This document shows positions 38,724-49,636 of a DNA stretch of 64,000 bases, one piece after another. The stretch's first letter is position 1; each line of letters starts with the position of its first letter. The notes beneath the pieces were generated by a model. It was given only the letters and a program-made list of their open reading frames with translations. It did not search any database and was not told where the DNA came from. Position numbers and translations under genes: made by a program. Source of the stretch: Setoptus koraiensis (Eukaryota > Arthropoda); contig CM106586.1 of the NCBI GenBank assembly GCA_048013815.1, positions 1,364,001-1,428,000 on the forward strand, in the 5' to 3' direction.

Positions 38724-39432
38724 ATGTTTAGGAGGGCAACATCGCTTACGTTAAGAACATTCTCCACGCATGACTTTGAGAGCTTTCTGCGACCCAAAAT
38801 CTGTGTTACATTAAGGATGTGTAGCAGCTAGAGGGTATTTTTGGAAAAATTTTTATCTGAGGTTGGGATTTTCTTTTTTGGGTAGAATATCAATAGTCGA
38901 TCATCTGGCATTGTGAGCGGATCTTCTGGTCACACCCATTTCTGACGAGATCTGGTATTTTTGTCATCTGCACTGGTTTTTTTAACTTTTCGGTCCGAAC
39001 CTGCGGTTGCACGATAAATTGCGTCGGCACACGGCTAGGTCTTGTCAAGATACGTGTGTTGACGAAGGAAAAATGGCAAAAAAGTATGGACATGGCCCCT
39101 CTGACCGCAACCGCACTCTCTAAATATGCCTAAAAACGCACAAAATTCGAATGCGATTTTTGTTCATTTTTGCTTACAGGAGATTAAATTTTGAACCTAG
39201 CGAATTTGATTCAAAACAAAAAGGTTGCAAGAAAGTCGCCACACTGATTGCAAAAAATGACGAGAGATCAATGTTGTCTGAGTTATCTGCAGGCCCACAC
39301 GGATTGGTCCAACTTTGAAACACAAGCTGTAGAAATGGCCTAGCTAGAGAAAAGGTTGTCAAGTTTTGTGACTATCAAGATAAAGTTCGAGCTATGACGA
39401 TTTTTTAATATGAGAAACCTTCTAAACCGGAA

Positions 39433-39495
39433 GTGGAGCTGTACAATGATCCATCTTTTGCTAGAGCACAATCAGCTAAGGTATCGAAAGATTGA
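39433..39495 (+). pseudogene. Tail remnant of the six-cysteine membrane-protein family (copy 4)
   Basis: The last 20 codons read VELYNDPSFARAQSAKVSKD then stop. They align with VRPYRNPSIARSQSARSPS of the intact gene at 48889-49614 and are followed, as there, by the segment shared with NLK 3' flanking DNA. The frame is closed by a stop at about 39406 and I could not find the ectodomain or membrane segment upstream, so this looks like a decayed or truncated member. It lies convergent to the parental NLK gene. Confidence 0.65.
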
Positions 39496-39517
39496 CCGAA
39501 TCGTTTAGTATAACAAT

Positions 39518-41005
39518 ATAATGTATTGAAAGCATGTGAGAAAACGAATGGATCGGCCAAAGGAACCGAGCGGTCGTGAAAAATTTGTGACCGACAAAGC
39601 AAAACTACACGCCAGTTATAGTAACAACTATAAATTTCAATTTTAAGATACTCAATAAAAAGTCTCATGAATAATAATAGTATCAAATGTGATACACATT
39701 GAAAAAGAAATAATCTCATGTTTTAATCTTTGGTCAAATTAGATTGTTCTATCCTTCCCATTGATGTGGGCTAGGTGGTAGTTCGGACGGATGTGCAACA
39801 GTTGAAGATGTGAAGGATTTGAAAGCGGCTGAGTGAGGGTTTATGCACAAAGGGGTCCTAGCGGAACTAGCGCACCTTTCCAAAATAGTCTTGTGTAACA
39901 ACTCTGTGATATTTCAAATATACATTCAAGGATAAATGATGAAATTGTTAGTACTGCGTGCGAGAAATGATGAGATATTTCAGTGATAATTGAGTGAACA
40001 AAACTAACCTTTAACTTGTGTGACATAAACTAAGTCACGTTCAAAGCCATCGTCAAATGGGATAGGAGCTGTGGGTTCTAGATCACAACAAAACTTTCTT
40101 GCTCCTTGTATAGAGTGACAACATTTGCACATACAAGAATGATATCGTATTCTGCCCTCTTCCAAATATGGGTGATTTAAGGCAGTAGCACCATCAATTC
40201 TTTTATCAGGATTAAATACCAACATCTGACATAACAAGTGGACAGCTTCATGTGTTGCTTGCGAGGATAAAATGTACAGGGCAGTAAGTGCTGGTTGTTT
40301 GAAGGGACTCCTTCTTATGTGATTCTTTGCTCCTTGACAAGCGTATTTCATGTCCTCATTTGAAGGGGTACCTAATAAATCAACAATTAAATCTAGTTGC
40401 TGGACAGGTGTCTGAGCCTGAAATAATATTCTTCTACCAAGAAGCTCAGCAAAAATACATCCGACAGACCAAATATCTATAGCTGACGAATAATGTTTAG
40501 CTCCCATAAGTAGTTCAGGCGCTCGATAATATTGTGTCACTACCTCCAAGGTCATGTGCTTATACCGATCTGGTTCCACTCTGGCTAATCCAAAATCACA
40601 AATCTTTAACAAACAATTACTATTTACTAATAGGTTACCAGGTTTGATATCACGATGTAATATTTTTGCCGAGTGCAAATACTTCAAACCTCTCAAAGTT
40701 TGATAAAGAAATATTTTGACGTGATCAGATGTCAGGGGTTGGGATGATACAATAATCTTGTGTAGATCGGATTGCATAAGCTCGGTTATCACATATAATT
40801 CCTGAAAATAATCTAAATGAGGTGGTTGTAATATATCTAATGCTGACATGACATTTTCATGTTTAAGGAAGCATAGCATTTTGATCTCACGCAACACACG
40901 TTTACTTGAGACAAAATTTTGGAAGACATTGGGCATCTTTTTGAGAGCCACTTTTTTTCCGTCCCTTGGGTCCGTCACCGACCAAACGATACCAAACGCT
41001 CCATA
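39518..41005. repeat. Segmental duplication, parental copy (NLK body and 3' flank)
   Basis: Matches 49637-51124 at a constant offset of 10119 bases. Reading line by line I see four differences, all transitions, all within the first 330 bases, and none in the remaining roughly 1160. Left of the segment similarity continues at lower identity into the family tail remnant; right of it the match stops abruptly inside the glycine-loop coding sequence. Confidence 0.95.
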
Positions 41006-41092
41006 TCCGATGGGTCTGTCCGGCTGGAATTCGGAATTAACACCGTTAACAGAGGAAGAAGATGAAGACGATGACCAAGCAACAGAACACAT
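39749..41092 (-). CDS. NLK: Nemo-like kinase (NLK), proline-directed Ser/Thr kinase
   Basis: NLK modulates Wnt/TCF, Notch and other pathways. Exon A (40009-41092) and exon B (39749-39903) join by a 105-bp GT-AG intron to give 412 aa. Seen: glycine loop GYGAFG (29-34), VALKK lysine, HRDIKPGN catalytic loop, DFGLAR, APELLMG, and the NLK-specific C-terminal part HSCMCKCC. Across the splice the frame reads VKELLHKTILE and ends PLCINPHSAAFKSF, then SELPPSP, closely matching human NLK (PLCINPQSAAFKSF). Unlike human NLK (MTQEVVTQYY), the activation-loop motif reads MTLEVVTQYY. The long N-terminal His/Ala-rich extension of vertebrates is absent. The start is ATG 41092; a GTG lies one codon earlier. 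Confidence 0.95.
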
Positions 41093-42780
41093 CACAAAGT
41101 TAATGTTGTAGTTGTTTTTTTCCTATAGTACGACAAATATATATCATCAAATTAATTTGGCAGTCGAAGGTTATAATAATGTGAAATAGTAATAATATCC
41201 TGCCTTTGTTCTATCGTAAAGCTCAAATAGCTGTAATAGCAGTAATAATAATAATAATAATAACAAATCTATTTCGTTTTTGGCGTCATCCAAGGGGCAT
41301 CAAGTAATATATCGGACAACTTGGTGGTGTTGGTTGTAGGCTCTCAGAACTGGGGAGATTTTGAATTCCATTACAGTTGCTCATCGCTCGTCACATTTAC
41401 ATACATACATACATATGTGAGTATGTATATGTATGTATATGTGTGTGCATATATATTTTTTATAGATCTTTTATATAGATAAATATAAATATATAAATGT
41501 TATAATAATAGTAATAATATTGATAAATTTTTCTTCTCTTTTCAGTATCTATGAGCGTGTGTACGTGTGTATTTATTCGTGTTTAATTATTTATTTGTCT
41601 GCTTGTGAGTATGTTATGCTTGTGTGTCTCTACTCGTTATATGACGCCAGATTTGAGGATTGTTGTTGTTGTGGGATTAGTTTCTTCAGCAGAATTTGTC
41701 TTAAATGAGTTCTGTGTACACGCCGATGGCTGGATTTTATAATTAGTGGACGGACAGAAGGATGGTTATAAATTGAGGGCACACGCACATAAGACACATA
41801 CAGACAATTAGCCTACGGGACCAAGATTTTATTTTATAACACAATTCTTTTCCTCCTAATTATTACTAGTTTTAATGAGTTTAAATTTGGTAACAACAAT
41901 TAAAGTATTGTGTTATATATGTAAATTTGTATGCTGTTAGAGATGAGCTTGTTTGGTTATTATCACACTCAATATAGATGAGAAGTTGCTATTGTTTTGA
42001 TCAATAGTCAAGTTGGTGCCTATATGTGATGTATGATTGTTGGTTGGATTATATTGCGATAGGCAGTTGATGGTGCTGCATTGACTAATGTCGCCTCTTT
42101 CGTGTCTCTTAAGTGTATATAGAAGCTGTTATTTGAATTTCGACTTCTTCTTAGATACTTTTTATCAATGTAAGAATATAGTCGTCTAGTTGAGCAAGTT
42201 AATAATTTAGTTAGTTGATAGATTGTTGCATGAATGATGATAATATTGATTACATGGACGATAATGGATCGATGATGGCGATGCTGGCTGGGATAAAAGA
42301 AACCTCAAGCTCAACGGATAGAGGTGAGTGTAGTTTGCGTTAGTGCAGTTTTATAAATACTACTACTACTAGTGCTGTTGCTGTTGCTGTTGTTGCTGTT
42401 GGTGACGATAGTAGTGATGGCAAAGATGCTGATGACAGTGGTAGTGGTGCAGCAGCAACGACGACGAACTATCGACAATCGAATCATACGACGACGACGG
42501 CGACGACGAGGACGGCGATGATGGGTGAGTAAGTGAGACGAGCGAGCAAATCAACGAACGGCGAATGGACGGGCCATCGAACGACGACGACGGCGACGAG
42601 CATTAACAATAATAGTATTAATTTTGCAGAAACAGCTCAAGCGGCGGCGGCAGCAGCAGCAACAACGACAACGACAGCGCCAGCAGCGGCGATGTTGTGT
42701 CTGCAGAATTTGCCCGTGTGTCTACTTGTGTTCGAGTAAATTCCACTATTCGATCGCTAGTGCGTCAGTTTGTGCGTCAA

Positions 42781-42782
<2 letters not shown>

Positions 42783-42825
<43 letters not shown>
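42783..42825. repeat. (CTGT)n tetranucleotide microsatellite
   Basis: About ten uninterrupted units seen directly. Confidence 0.95.
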
Positions 42826-43965
42826 TAGTTAGTGGTAAATGCGACTGTAGTGAGTAGTGTGCGCAGAACGCAGCAGGCAATGGATCCAATCGGTGGTAGT
42901 GACGGCAATGCTATAGTACATACTAGAGTTGTGAAACTGCACACAAAGCAGACACACGCACAAACAGACAGTCAATCGCTCAATAGCCTTACTTGTGACA
43001 CACACTCAAACAGACAGAAAAGAAACGGGGAAAAAACCTGTGAGGGGCAAGACGAAATAACCCCGTGGCTTGTTGAGTTGCACTCAAATGCACTGTTAAC
43101 AATTCCATGTCCAGTGTGCTGTGTGAGCTTTTGCCAACGACTCTTGGGTCGCTTTTTATTCTCCGCCAGAGGCGCAGAGAGCGCGCAAGGATGCACAATC
43201 GAGTGCACGGTGTCTCGGTAAATGTTGAAAGCGTTCGACAGTACAGGGCTCAATGCGCCGACCGAAGCCACTCGCGGTGCGCATGAAACCTAAGGTGCGC
43301 CGCCCTGGCGGCTTAAACGAAAAAGAAGCGACCGGTAGAGATTGGGAGCGAGGCAGAGTGTGCATTGTAACTTATTGCGTTTGTTGGGTTGCTGTAGGAC
43401 GCTAGTGCCATTAATGTTGGCCTGCGTCTACCATTAATGCAGCCAGTCTGGCAGTCTCTTTGTGTTGGCCATTCGTTGGACTGTTCGACTCGTTGTGTGT
43501 GTGTGTGTGTGTTCAGTTAGCCTATACTCAGTATAGTGTGTACTGTACTTTTGAACTAATGATTGTTGTTAGTGCTGTTAACCTAGAAACGGAGTAAAGC
43601 GAGTTGAGAGTTCTGTTCAATTGCATGCTGGCAGCAGTGCTAAGAATGCCGCTGCTGGCTCACACAGTGCTAACACTCACACTGAACGGTGCAGTGTGTT
43701 TGCTGGCTATAGACACTAAATGGAGGCCAGAAGTAGGACGAAGGCGACGGTCATAGTGACGACGTAGTAATATAGTAGCGCACTGTTGTATTCAGGCCAG
43801 TGGTGCCTATAGGCTGCCTATTGCAATGGCTATCTGTCGGCTTGCCTGCCAGCCGGTTGGCCTGTGTGCGCTGGCAACTTGCTGCACAATCGGTCGAGTG
43901 TGAGCTGCATCGAACCAGACCCGACCCGGCCCAATCCAACCTGACCTGACTGACCGGACCCGACC

Positions 43966-44215
43966 AAACCAAACCAAACCAAACCAAACCAAACCAAACC
44001 AAACCAAACCAAACCAAACCAAACCAAACCAAACCAAACCAAACCAAACCAAACCAAACCAAACCAAACCAAACCAAACCAAACCAAACCAAACCAAACC
44101 AAACCAAACCAAACCAAACCAAACCAAACCAAACCAAACCAAACCAAACCAAACCAAACCAAACCAAACCAAACCAAACCAAACCAAACCAAACCAAACC
44201 AAACCAAACCAAACC
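43966..44215. repeat. Pure (AAACC)50 pentanucleotide array
   Basis: Fifty perfect AAACC units (GGTTT on the other strand) with degenerate GACC/AACC-like sequence on both sides. Because 5 is not a multiple of 3, every minus-strand frame is open as a WFGLV repeat; these are not genes. GGTTT resembles, but is not, the TTAGG arthropod telomere unit. Confidence 0.98.
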
Positions 44216-44477
44216 AAAACGAATCGAATGGAAACAAACCAGACCGGGCAAGACAGGAGAGAACCCAAGCGGACCGGACAAGACCGAAGAGCGAGCTGGA
44301 GTGAACTGAATGAGAGCGAACAAAACAGTCTTTTATGTAGAGTGTGTTGTGGTGAAAAGGCTGCTAAGGCTAACACAAGACGACCAATGGTGGAACAAGA
44401 GCGATATAAAGTGGCACTTCTATTGTGGGTCGTCGTGTGTGTGTTGTGTTTGGAAATTCTTTTTATACTCTATATAG

Positions 44478-44480
<3 letters not shown>

Positions 44481-44554
<74 letters not shown>

Positions 44555-44576
44555 GAGAGAGAGAGAGAGAGAGAGA
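44481..44576. repeat. Compound (CA)n-(GA)n microsatellite
   Basis: A CA tract (44481-44549) is followed by an AG tract (44554-44576). Confidence 0.96.
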
Positions 44577-47489
44577 ACAAGCGAGAGGTTTGAGGTTGAG
44601 AGTGGCGCAAGAAAAGGAGGGCAACTTGGCTGGCGTTGCTCTGGCTGTTGCTGTCGCAGTTAAACTAGCACAGTTACAGACAATTCGCTGCGCTCGATTT
44701 GTCTGAAAATCGAACAAACGGTAATAATTCGCTCGCTGTGTTCTTACATTGTGTGTGTAGGCGCCAGTGTAGTATTTGCATGACTACACCGAATATTACA
44801 ATGTGTGTTGCGATATATTACAATATATATCACAATATCGAATACATCGATTCGAAAGAGTTGCGCCAGGCACAACTTGATTGCAAGAAGCGCCAGATAA
44901 TAGACAACAACTGTGTTAGCGAAGGTAACACACATGAGACAATCATTAACTGTGGCAAATAATGAACATATGGCCACATTGATGCTTGTGTGACATATTT
45001 TTTGCAACTTAAAAATAAACACTTGTTACTCTCTCGCTCACGATGCCTGGACAGTGGCGACAACATTTTACACTACATATCATATATTGAAAGTTGGCCA
45101 CATTGTATGTGCCTCGCTAGGCTAGAAATTCGGCATTCGAATCTCGAATCTCGGATTTCGGAGTTGGGATTTCAAATTCGAATTTCGAGTTTCGAAGCTA
45201 GCGAGCACAAATTGTTGCTTTGATGCGACACATTTGTGGCCAATCGCAGCGACCAATTTCTTCTACAGGGCACAGGGCTTAAGTTTCGTTTGATGGGCAA
45301 TCGAGTGGACGAATGGACACAGACGCATACGGACAGGGCAGTAAAATTAGATTAGTCACCACCATTACTGCTGACTATTGTGTGTAGTTTGGAGCCCCGA
45401 CAAGTTGCATCTTGGAAGCGCTAGCGGTGCGGGCAGTGTTCGAAGTTCCAAGCATTCGAACTGGCGCACATTCGTGCGGTGCTTGCAGGATAGAGAGAAC
45501 GCGCGACCTGGAGCCACTCTAATGGCTTTTGCAGTGGTCAATTCTCTTTGCTATCCACTGTCCGTCCACAACTATTCACACGACTATCGCTGGCAAAAGC
45601 TGGCAAAGTTCGCAAATGCTCGAGCCCTGAGACGCACCACAAATTGTTCGCTGGTGTTTGTGTGTAGCTGGCTTGCAGTGGATAGTTGGTTTGGGTTGCT
45701 GGCGTTCACGCTGATGCACCGTGATTGATCAGTTGGCCCAGGGATACAACACAAAGAGCGCACATTCACCAAGTGTGCGAATTGGCCCTTCGAGAAAAAA
45801 GAATTCCAAGCCAAGCAAGATTCTCTTCGAAATTCGAACGCTCCGTGTTCCATTTAAATCATCATGACACCAATGTGCAATGCTATGCGCGTGCAGCAAC
45901 TGGTGCCACCACGAGCTCCAGCACGAAAGAAACACGCCACAGAAGAGAGTTGGGCTTAAAATTAAAGGTCGACGGCAGTCTGAAAGTCTTCATTTGAGCC
46001 ATGTGCTGCGATCGTTGTTCGCGATCGCTTCGAAATGGAATATTCGTTTCCAAAGTCGCCCTATAAAACAGCGCGCTGCTTGTGTTTATGTTGCTGGTGT
46101 CTTTTGTATATTTAGCACATTTCCATTTTCGCATCCTGGCCAGCACAAATATACTTGCACGTTGTTTATATCTATGTGTTGTTGTTGTTGTTTCAACTAA
46201 CTTTGCTACTGCCACGGCTGCTTGTTGATGCTTCGCGTATGATGAATATTCATTCTGCTCTACGACGCTTCTTTCTCTTATTATGCCGAGCTGCTGACCA
46301 TCTCGTATGGCCACAGTGATGCCCAAATGTTGCCTCTGGCATGGTGCTATTACGAGCCAGTGGCCCTGTAATGTCAATTCGAGCAACTGCAAAGTTGATA
46401 CGAGCATAGTTTTGTTGTGCATTTTGGTTAGCTCAAAGGCGACACCATCAATCGGTGGTCAGAAAAACAGTCGCCATTGATTGATTCTTCGGATTCATTC
46501 AAATCCAACCACTCAAGTCTCGAATCACTTGAATGATATGCCAAAATTATGATTGTGATTATTATGAGTGATATAAATACATGGGCGACACTGCTGCACC
46601 ACATTAATGAGTTGCTAATAAAACAATAATAACAAATATCATAATTATTTGTGCCACACACAACAAACTTTGTTCCTGGTCCAGTGTCTCTGACCATCAT
46701 CTCAGAGCATGAAAGCAAAAACATGTCGTCCTATTTGCTCATTCTTCACGTTGTCGTATGTCTCGCCAAGAGATAATTTGAGTTGAAAATCAAATGGAGC
46801 AACCGTGCAAATCACCAATAACCAGCCCCCTCCCTCCCAAGGTAGGATGACAATCGCGTGGACACAGTCAACATCTTTTTTGTTTGTTGTATCTTGCCCG
46901 GCTGACAAGTTTACATTGGTGAGCTCACAAGAAACTCTCAATCATAATTTGTATGACTTGATTTCGCACAGCTGACCTAGGATTATTAGCAGTGAATCAA
47001 TTAGAGTAATGCACCAGATCTTTGTCTCTATTTTTAGAGCAATTTGTTGTGAGTTGTTCACCACCACAACTACTTCTAATAATAATCTAGTGCTTGGGCG
47101 TTGTTGTTATTGTTGCTGTTGCCGTCGCTGCTGCCGCTGTGAAGCATGTTTGTGGCGACATACCAGGAAATAATAATAGTAATAATAATAAAAAACTCTC
47201 CTGTGAAATAAGCGATTTCTACAAGCGTATTGTGTCTGAATAAATGAGTGTGTGATCTAGCCGAGAGTTGAGAGACGAGCGACGAGATAACGGAGTCTTC
47301 TTCTCGAGGCCCAACCAGTTTTTTTCTTTCCCTCTTCTCAGACTAATGACGGATGCAGCCTGTCTACCGAGTAACTGTATAGGACTTTCATCATTCAACT
47401 CAACTTTAGAGCTTTATCTAAACGAGAAATAATTCCCATCCTCTCATGCCCATTTAGCCAGCCAGATATATTATGCGATATGGCTGGCT

Positions 47490-47490
<1 letters not shown>

Positions 47491-47562
<72 letters not shown>
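47491..47562. repeat. Compound (GA)n-(GACA)n microsatellite
   Basis: A GA run passes through mixed GACA/GA units into GACA repeats, seen directly. Confidence 0.93.
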
Positions 47563-47564
<2 letters not shown>

Positions 47565-47990
47565 GAGGGAAGGCAAAAGAAGGGGCAATCAAGTCCGAGC
47601 TAACCACCATAGTATTCTGTAACTCTTTTCCATAGCCGCTTGAACACATAGACACATCTCACAACATTTATACAATAATCTTCGTGCCTGAAACGGCATA
47701 CAAGACAAGCCGGCCTGACAAGTCTCTAATGATGATACTGCCAATCTTCTAGCGAGATCAATGAGCGAGCCAACGAATCAGTGGGTAAGATTGGCAACGA
47801 TTGTTTGTTGTTGTTTCCCCGCAACAATCTTCTATCAAGTTGGCTCTGAATCAACTGTTGCCGCTGCTGTTGCCGTTGTTGTTGTTGCAGCTGTAGCAAC
47901 AACAACAGGTGAATATTTGTTGGCCATTCTTTCCTCTTTTTCTCTCTTATCTTCGTGAACAACTAACGGTCGACTAACATGGAGACACAC

Positions 47991-47991
<1 letters not shown>

Positions 47992-48035
<44 letters not shown>
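47992..48035. repeat. (CA)n microsatellite
   Basis: 22 uninterrupted dinucleotide units. Confidence 0.96.
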
Positions 48036-48038
<3 letters not shown>

Positions 48039-48350
48039 AAGCAATAATATTCGGCCGACCAGCGGTTCTGGCAAAAAAGCGATCGTGTCCCAGTTTAGTT
48101 TGAGACTCTCCACCTCTGGCCTACCAACAAACTTACAATACTTGATAGGAGAACTGGCTCAAAGGCATTCTCACTGTCAGGCAATACAACAACTTCTCGG
48201 TTAGACCAGACTGATTCGTAATTTTGGTCGGCTTACCTGGCGCTGCACAGCTCACATAACAGCAATAACAAGTGCCAATTACTCTTTCTTTCTCGTAAGT
48301 TTTCCTCGTCATCGCAAGCGGCCCTAGAAACAACATCAACATCATGCAAA

Positions 48351-48377
48351 CTCGCTTCACTTGATATGTGAAGCGAG
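48351..48377. other. Perfect 10-bp hairpin at a rearrangement breakpoint
   Basis: Arms ctcgcttcac and gtgaagcgag (48351-48360 and 48368-48377) pair perfectly around a seven-base loop. It ends three bases from the stop codon where the inverted family fragment loses similarity to its paralogue. It may be a scar or a cause of the break. Confidence 0.7.
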
Positions 48378-48379
48378 CC

Positions 48380-48487
48380 CTAGTGAATGAAAAAATCACG
48401 ATAGGTTAGTACCCCGATTGTTCCCTTCCAGATTGCTTTAATATCCGGCAGTGGTACTGGAGCAGTAGTGCCAGCGTCATCGCTCAT
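48380..48487 (-). pseudogene. Inverted, truncated member of the six-cysteine membrane-protein family (copy 3)
   Basis: Starts at ATG 48487 and reads MSDDAGTTAPVPLPDIKAIW, then KGTIGVLTYRDFFIH and a stop, 35 codons. It aligns without gaps to the N-terminus of the intact gene at 51509 (MSDDAATTAPVSLPDFDEIC, KGEWGLLTYRDFFIH). Similarity also covers about 40 bases upstream of the ATG. It ends exactly at the stop, so the ectodomain, membrane segment and tail are gone. The first family cysteine is Trp here. It is oriented opposite to the two intact copies. Confidence 0.85.
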
Positions 48488-48535
48488 GGTCTTCAATAAC
48501 TAATTGACACTCTCTGGTCTAATTCTACCATCGCG

Positions 48536-48828
48536 ATTGCTCAGCGCGCGTTCGAAACCATATCACTTGATGGCATTGCGTTGGAGTAGCTGAATTTCCT
48601 GTTATGTAAGGTCGCTTTTCGTCTGATTCTTGTGCATGTCTCGCGCTTTTTTGAATAACATGAGCCCCAATCTCTTAGTAGTTTTGTTATGTAAGCATTG
48701 TCCACTAGCCTAGCATGAGCGCGCGCGGGCACCTGATACGCTGATGCCAAACTTCAACTACATATCAGTACAGTTTGTCAGTTTTCATCTCTATCCCGAT
48801 TCTGAAGTTAGGTGACAAAAGTCGCATT
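48536..48828 (+). promoter_or_regulatory. Block R, copy 1: likely promoter of the first membrane-protein gene
   Basis: 293 bases repeated at 51163-51455 with a single difference seen (T at 48619, C at 51246). In both places it ends 53-60 bases before the start codon of an intact family member. It contains two TCAGT words (48765-48769 and 48778-48782) of the kind found at arthropod transcription initiators, which would give a 5' leader of about 110 bases. Promoter function is inferred from position only. Confidence 0.6.
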
Positions 48829-48888
48829 TAACATTTCGAAATACCAAGATAAGATCAACCTAAAGATTCTTAAATCATAACTAGAACG

Positions 48889-49614
48889 ATGGGCGACGAT
48901 GATCCAAGCACTGAGACACCCGTGTATGACATAATAAAAGATGTATTTTGTAAAGGAAATATTGGCAACTTAAACTACAAGGATTTTCTCATTTATGCTA
49001 ATTGTACATCAAAAGGGGAAGAGGCTGAATTCTACACATGGTGCGCTACATTAACACAAAGAAAAATTTCCGAAGAAGACAAATCGTCCGAGTGTTTCTA
49101 CGATCGCTTTCCCGGACACAACATTGCTGGAGATTATCTGCCTGACATATTCAAATTTCTTTGGCAGAAAAGCGAAAAGATGAGATATAAGGTCAAGAAA
49201 ATTGATGATATAGAACAAAACAATTGCACGGAATTAGAATTCAATGTTACAATTCAAGATGCGACAGACGTGGAAGAGTACTGCGAAAAACGAAGGGACA
49301 ACACTGATTGGAGTAAGTGGTCAACAACAGCCGCGACAATGGCACAGCCGGAGGGATTGTCACTATCGTCACTAGTTTTTCCGATCATTATGATATTTGT
49401 TGCTCTTTTTATTGTGGCATTCTTCGCAACAATTATCTTCTACTATATGAATTCCACTAATCGAAAATCAGGGGCTTCATCTAGGGTTTCCAATATTGCA
49501 GTCCAAACAGTGAGATCGGGAGTGAGGCCGTACAGAAATCCATCAATCGCTAGATCACAATCAGCAAGGTCACCATCAGCAAGGTCACCATCAGCTGGGG
49601 CTTCAATGGTTTAA
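48889..49614 (+). CDS. Unrecognised single-pass membrane protein, six-cysteine ectodomain, RSPS tail (copy 1)
   Basis: I do not recognise this family. The 241-aa single-exon frame has no N-terminal signal peptide (MGDDDPSTETPVYDII). Six cysteines (in FCKG, ANC, TWC, SEC, NNC, EYC) lie before one strongly hydrophobic segment (about residues 162-188, SSLVFPIIMIFVALFIVAFF). Then comes a basic, Ser/Arg-rich tail with SARSPSARSPSA and C-terminal A-S-M-V. Positive residues after the membrane segment predict tail in, ectodomain out (type III). N-glycosylation sequons (NCT, NCT, NVT) fit that. All six cysteines recur in the paralogue at 51509. The tail ends in S-M-V, a class I PDZ-ligand pattern. AATAAA lies at 49773-49778, inside the NLK-derived patch, and the gene converges on it. 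Confidence 0.8.
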   Translation: MGDDDPSTETPVYDIIKDVFCKGNIGNLNYKDFLIYANCTSKGEEAEFYTWCATLTQRKISEEDKSSECFYDRFPGHNIAGDYLPDIFKFLWQKSEKMRYKVKKIDDIEQNNCTELEFNVTIQDATDVEEYCEKRRDNTDWSKWSTTAATMAQPEGLSLSSLVFPIIMIFVALFIVAFFATIIFYYMNSTNRKSGASSRVSNIAVQTVRSGVRPYRNPSIARSQSARSPSARSPSAGASMV

Positions 49615-49636
49615 CTGATTTGTCTAGTACAACAAC

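Larger units (their letters stand above)
41093..48350. other. 7.3-kb repeat-rich gene desert upstream of NLK
   Basis: No supported gene. It should contain the NLK promoter. It is dominated by simple repeats (CTGT, AAACC, CA, GA, GACA and CAG-type tracts), and most long open frames here are translations of those repeats. A roughly 80-bp stretch at 45122-45205 is a degenerate run of TTCGAA-like words bounded by inverted GCTAG. Confidence 0.7.

Noticed and set aside
39174-39362. Open frames on both strands near the family tail remnant
   Set aside because: Neither strand aligns convincingly with the six-cysteine family, so they were not added to the remnant.
43751-44376. Three overlapping minus-strand frames of WFGLV repeats, up to 190 aa
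   Set aside because: A five-base repeat leaves all frames open; the product is an artefact of (AAACC)50.
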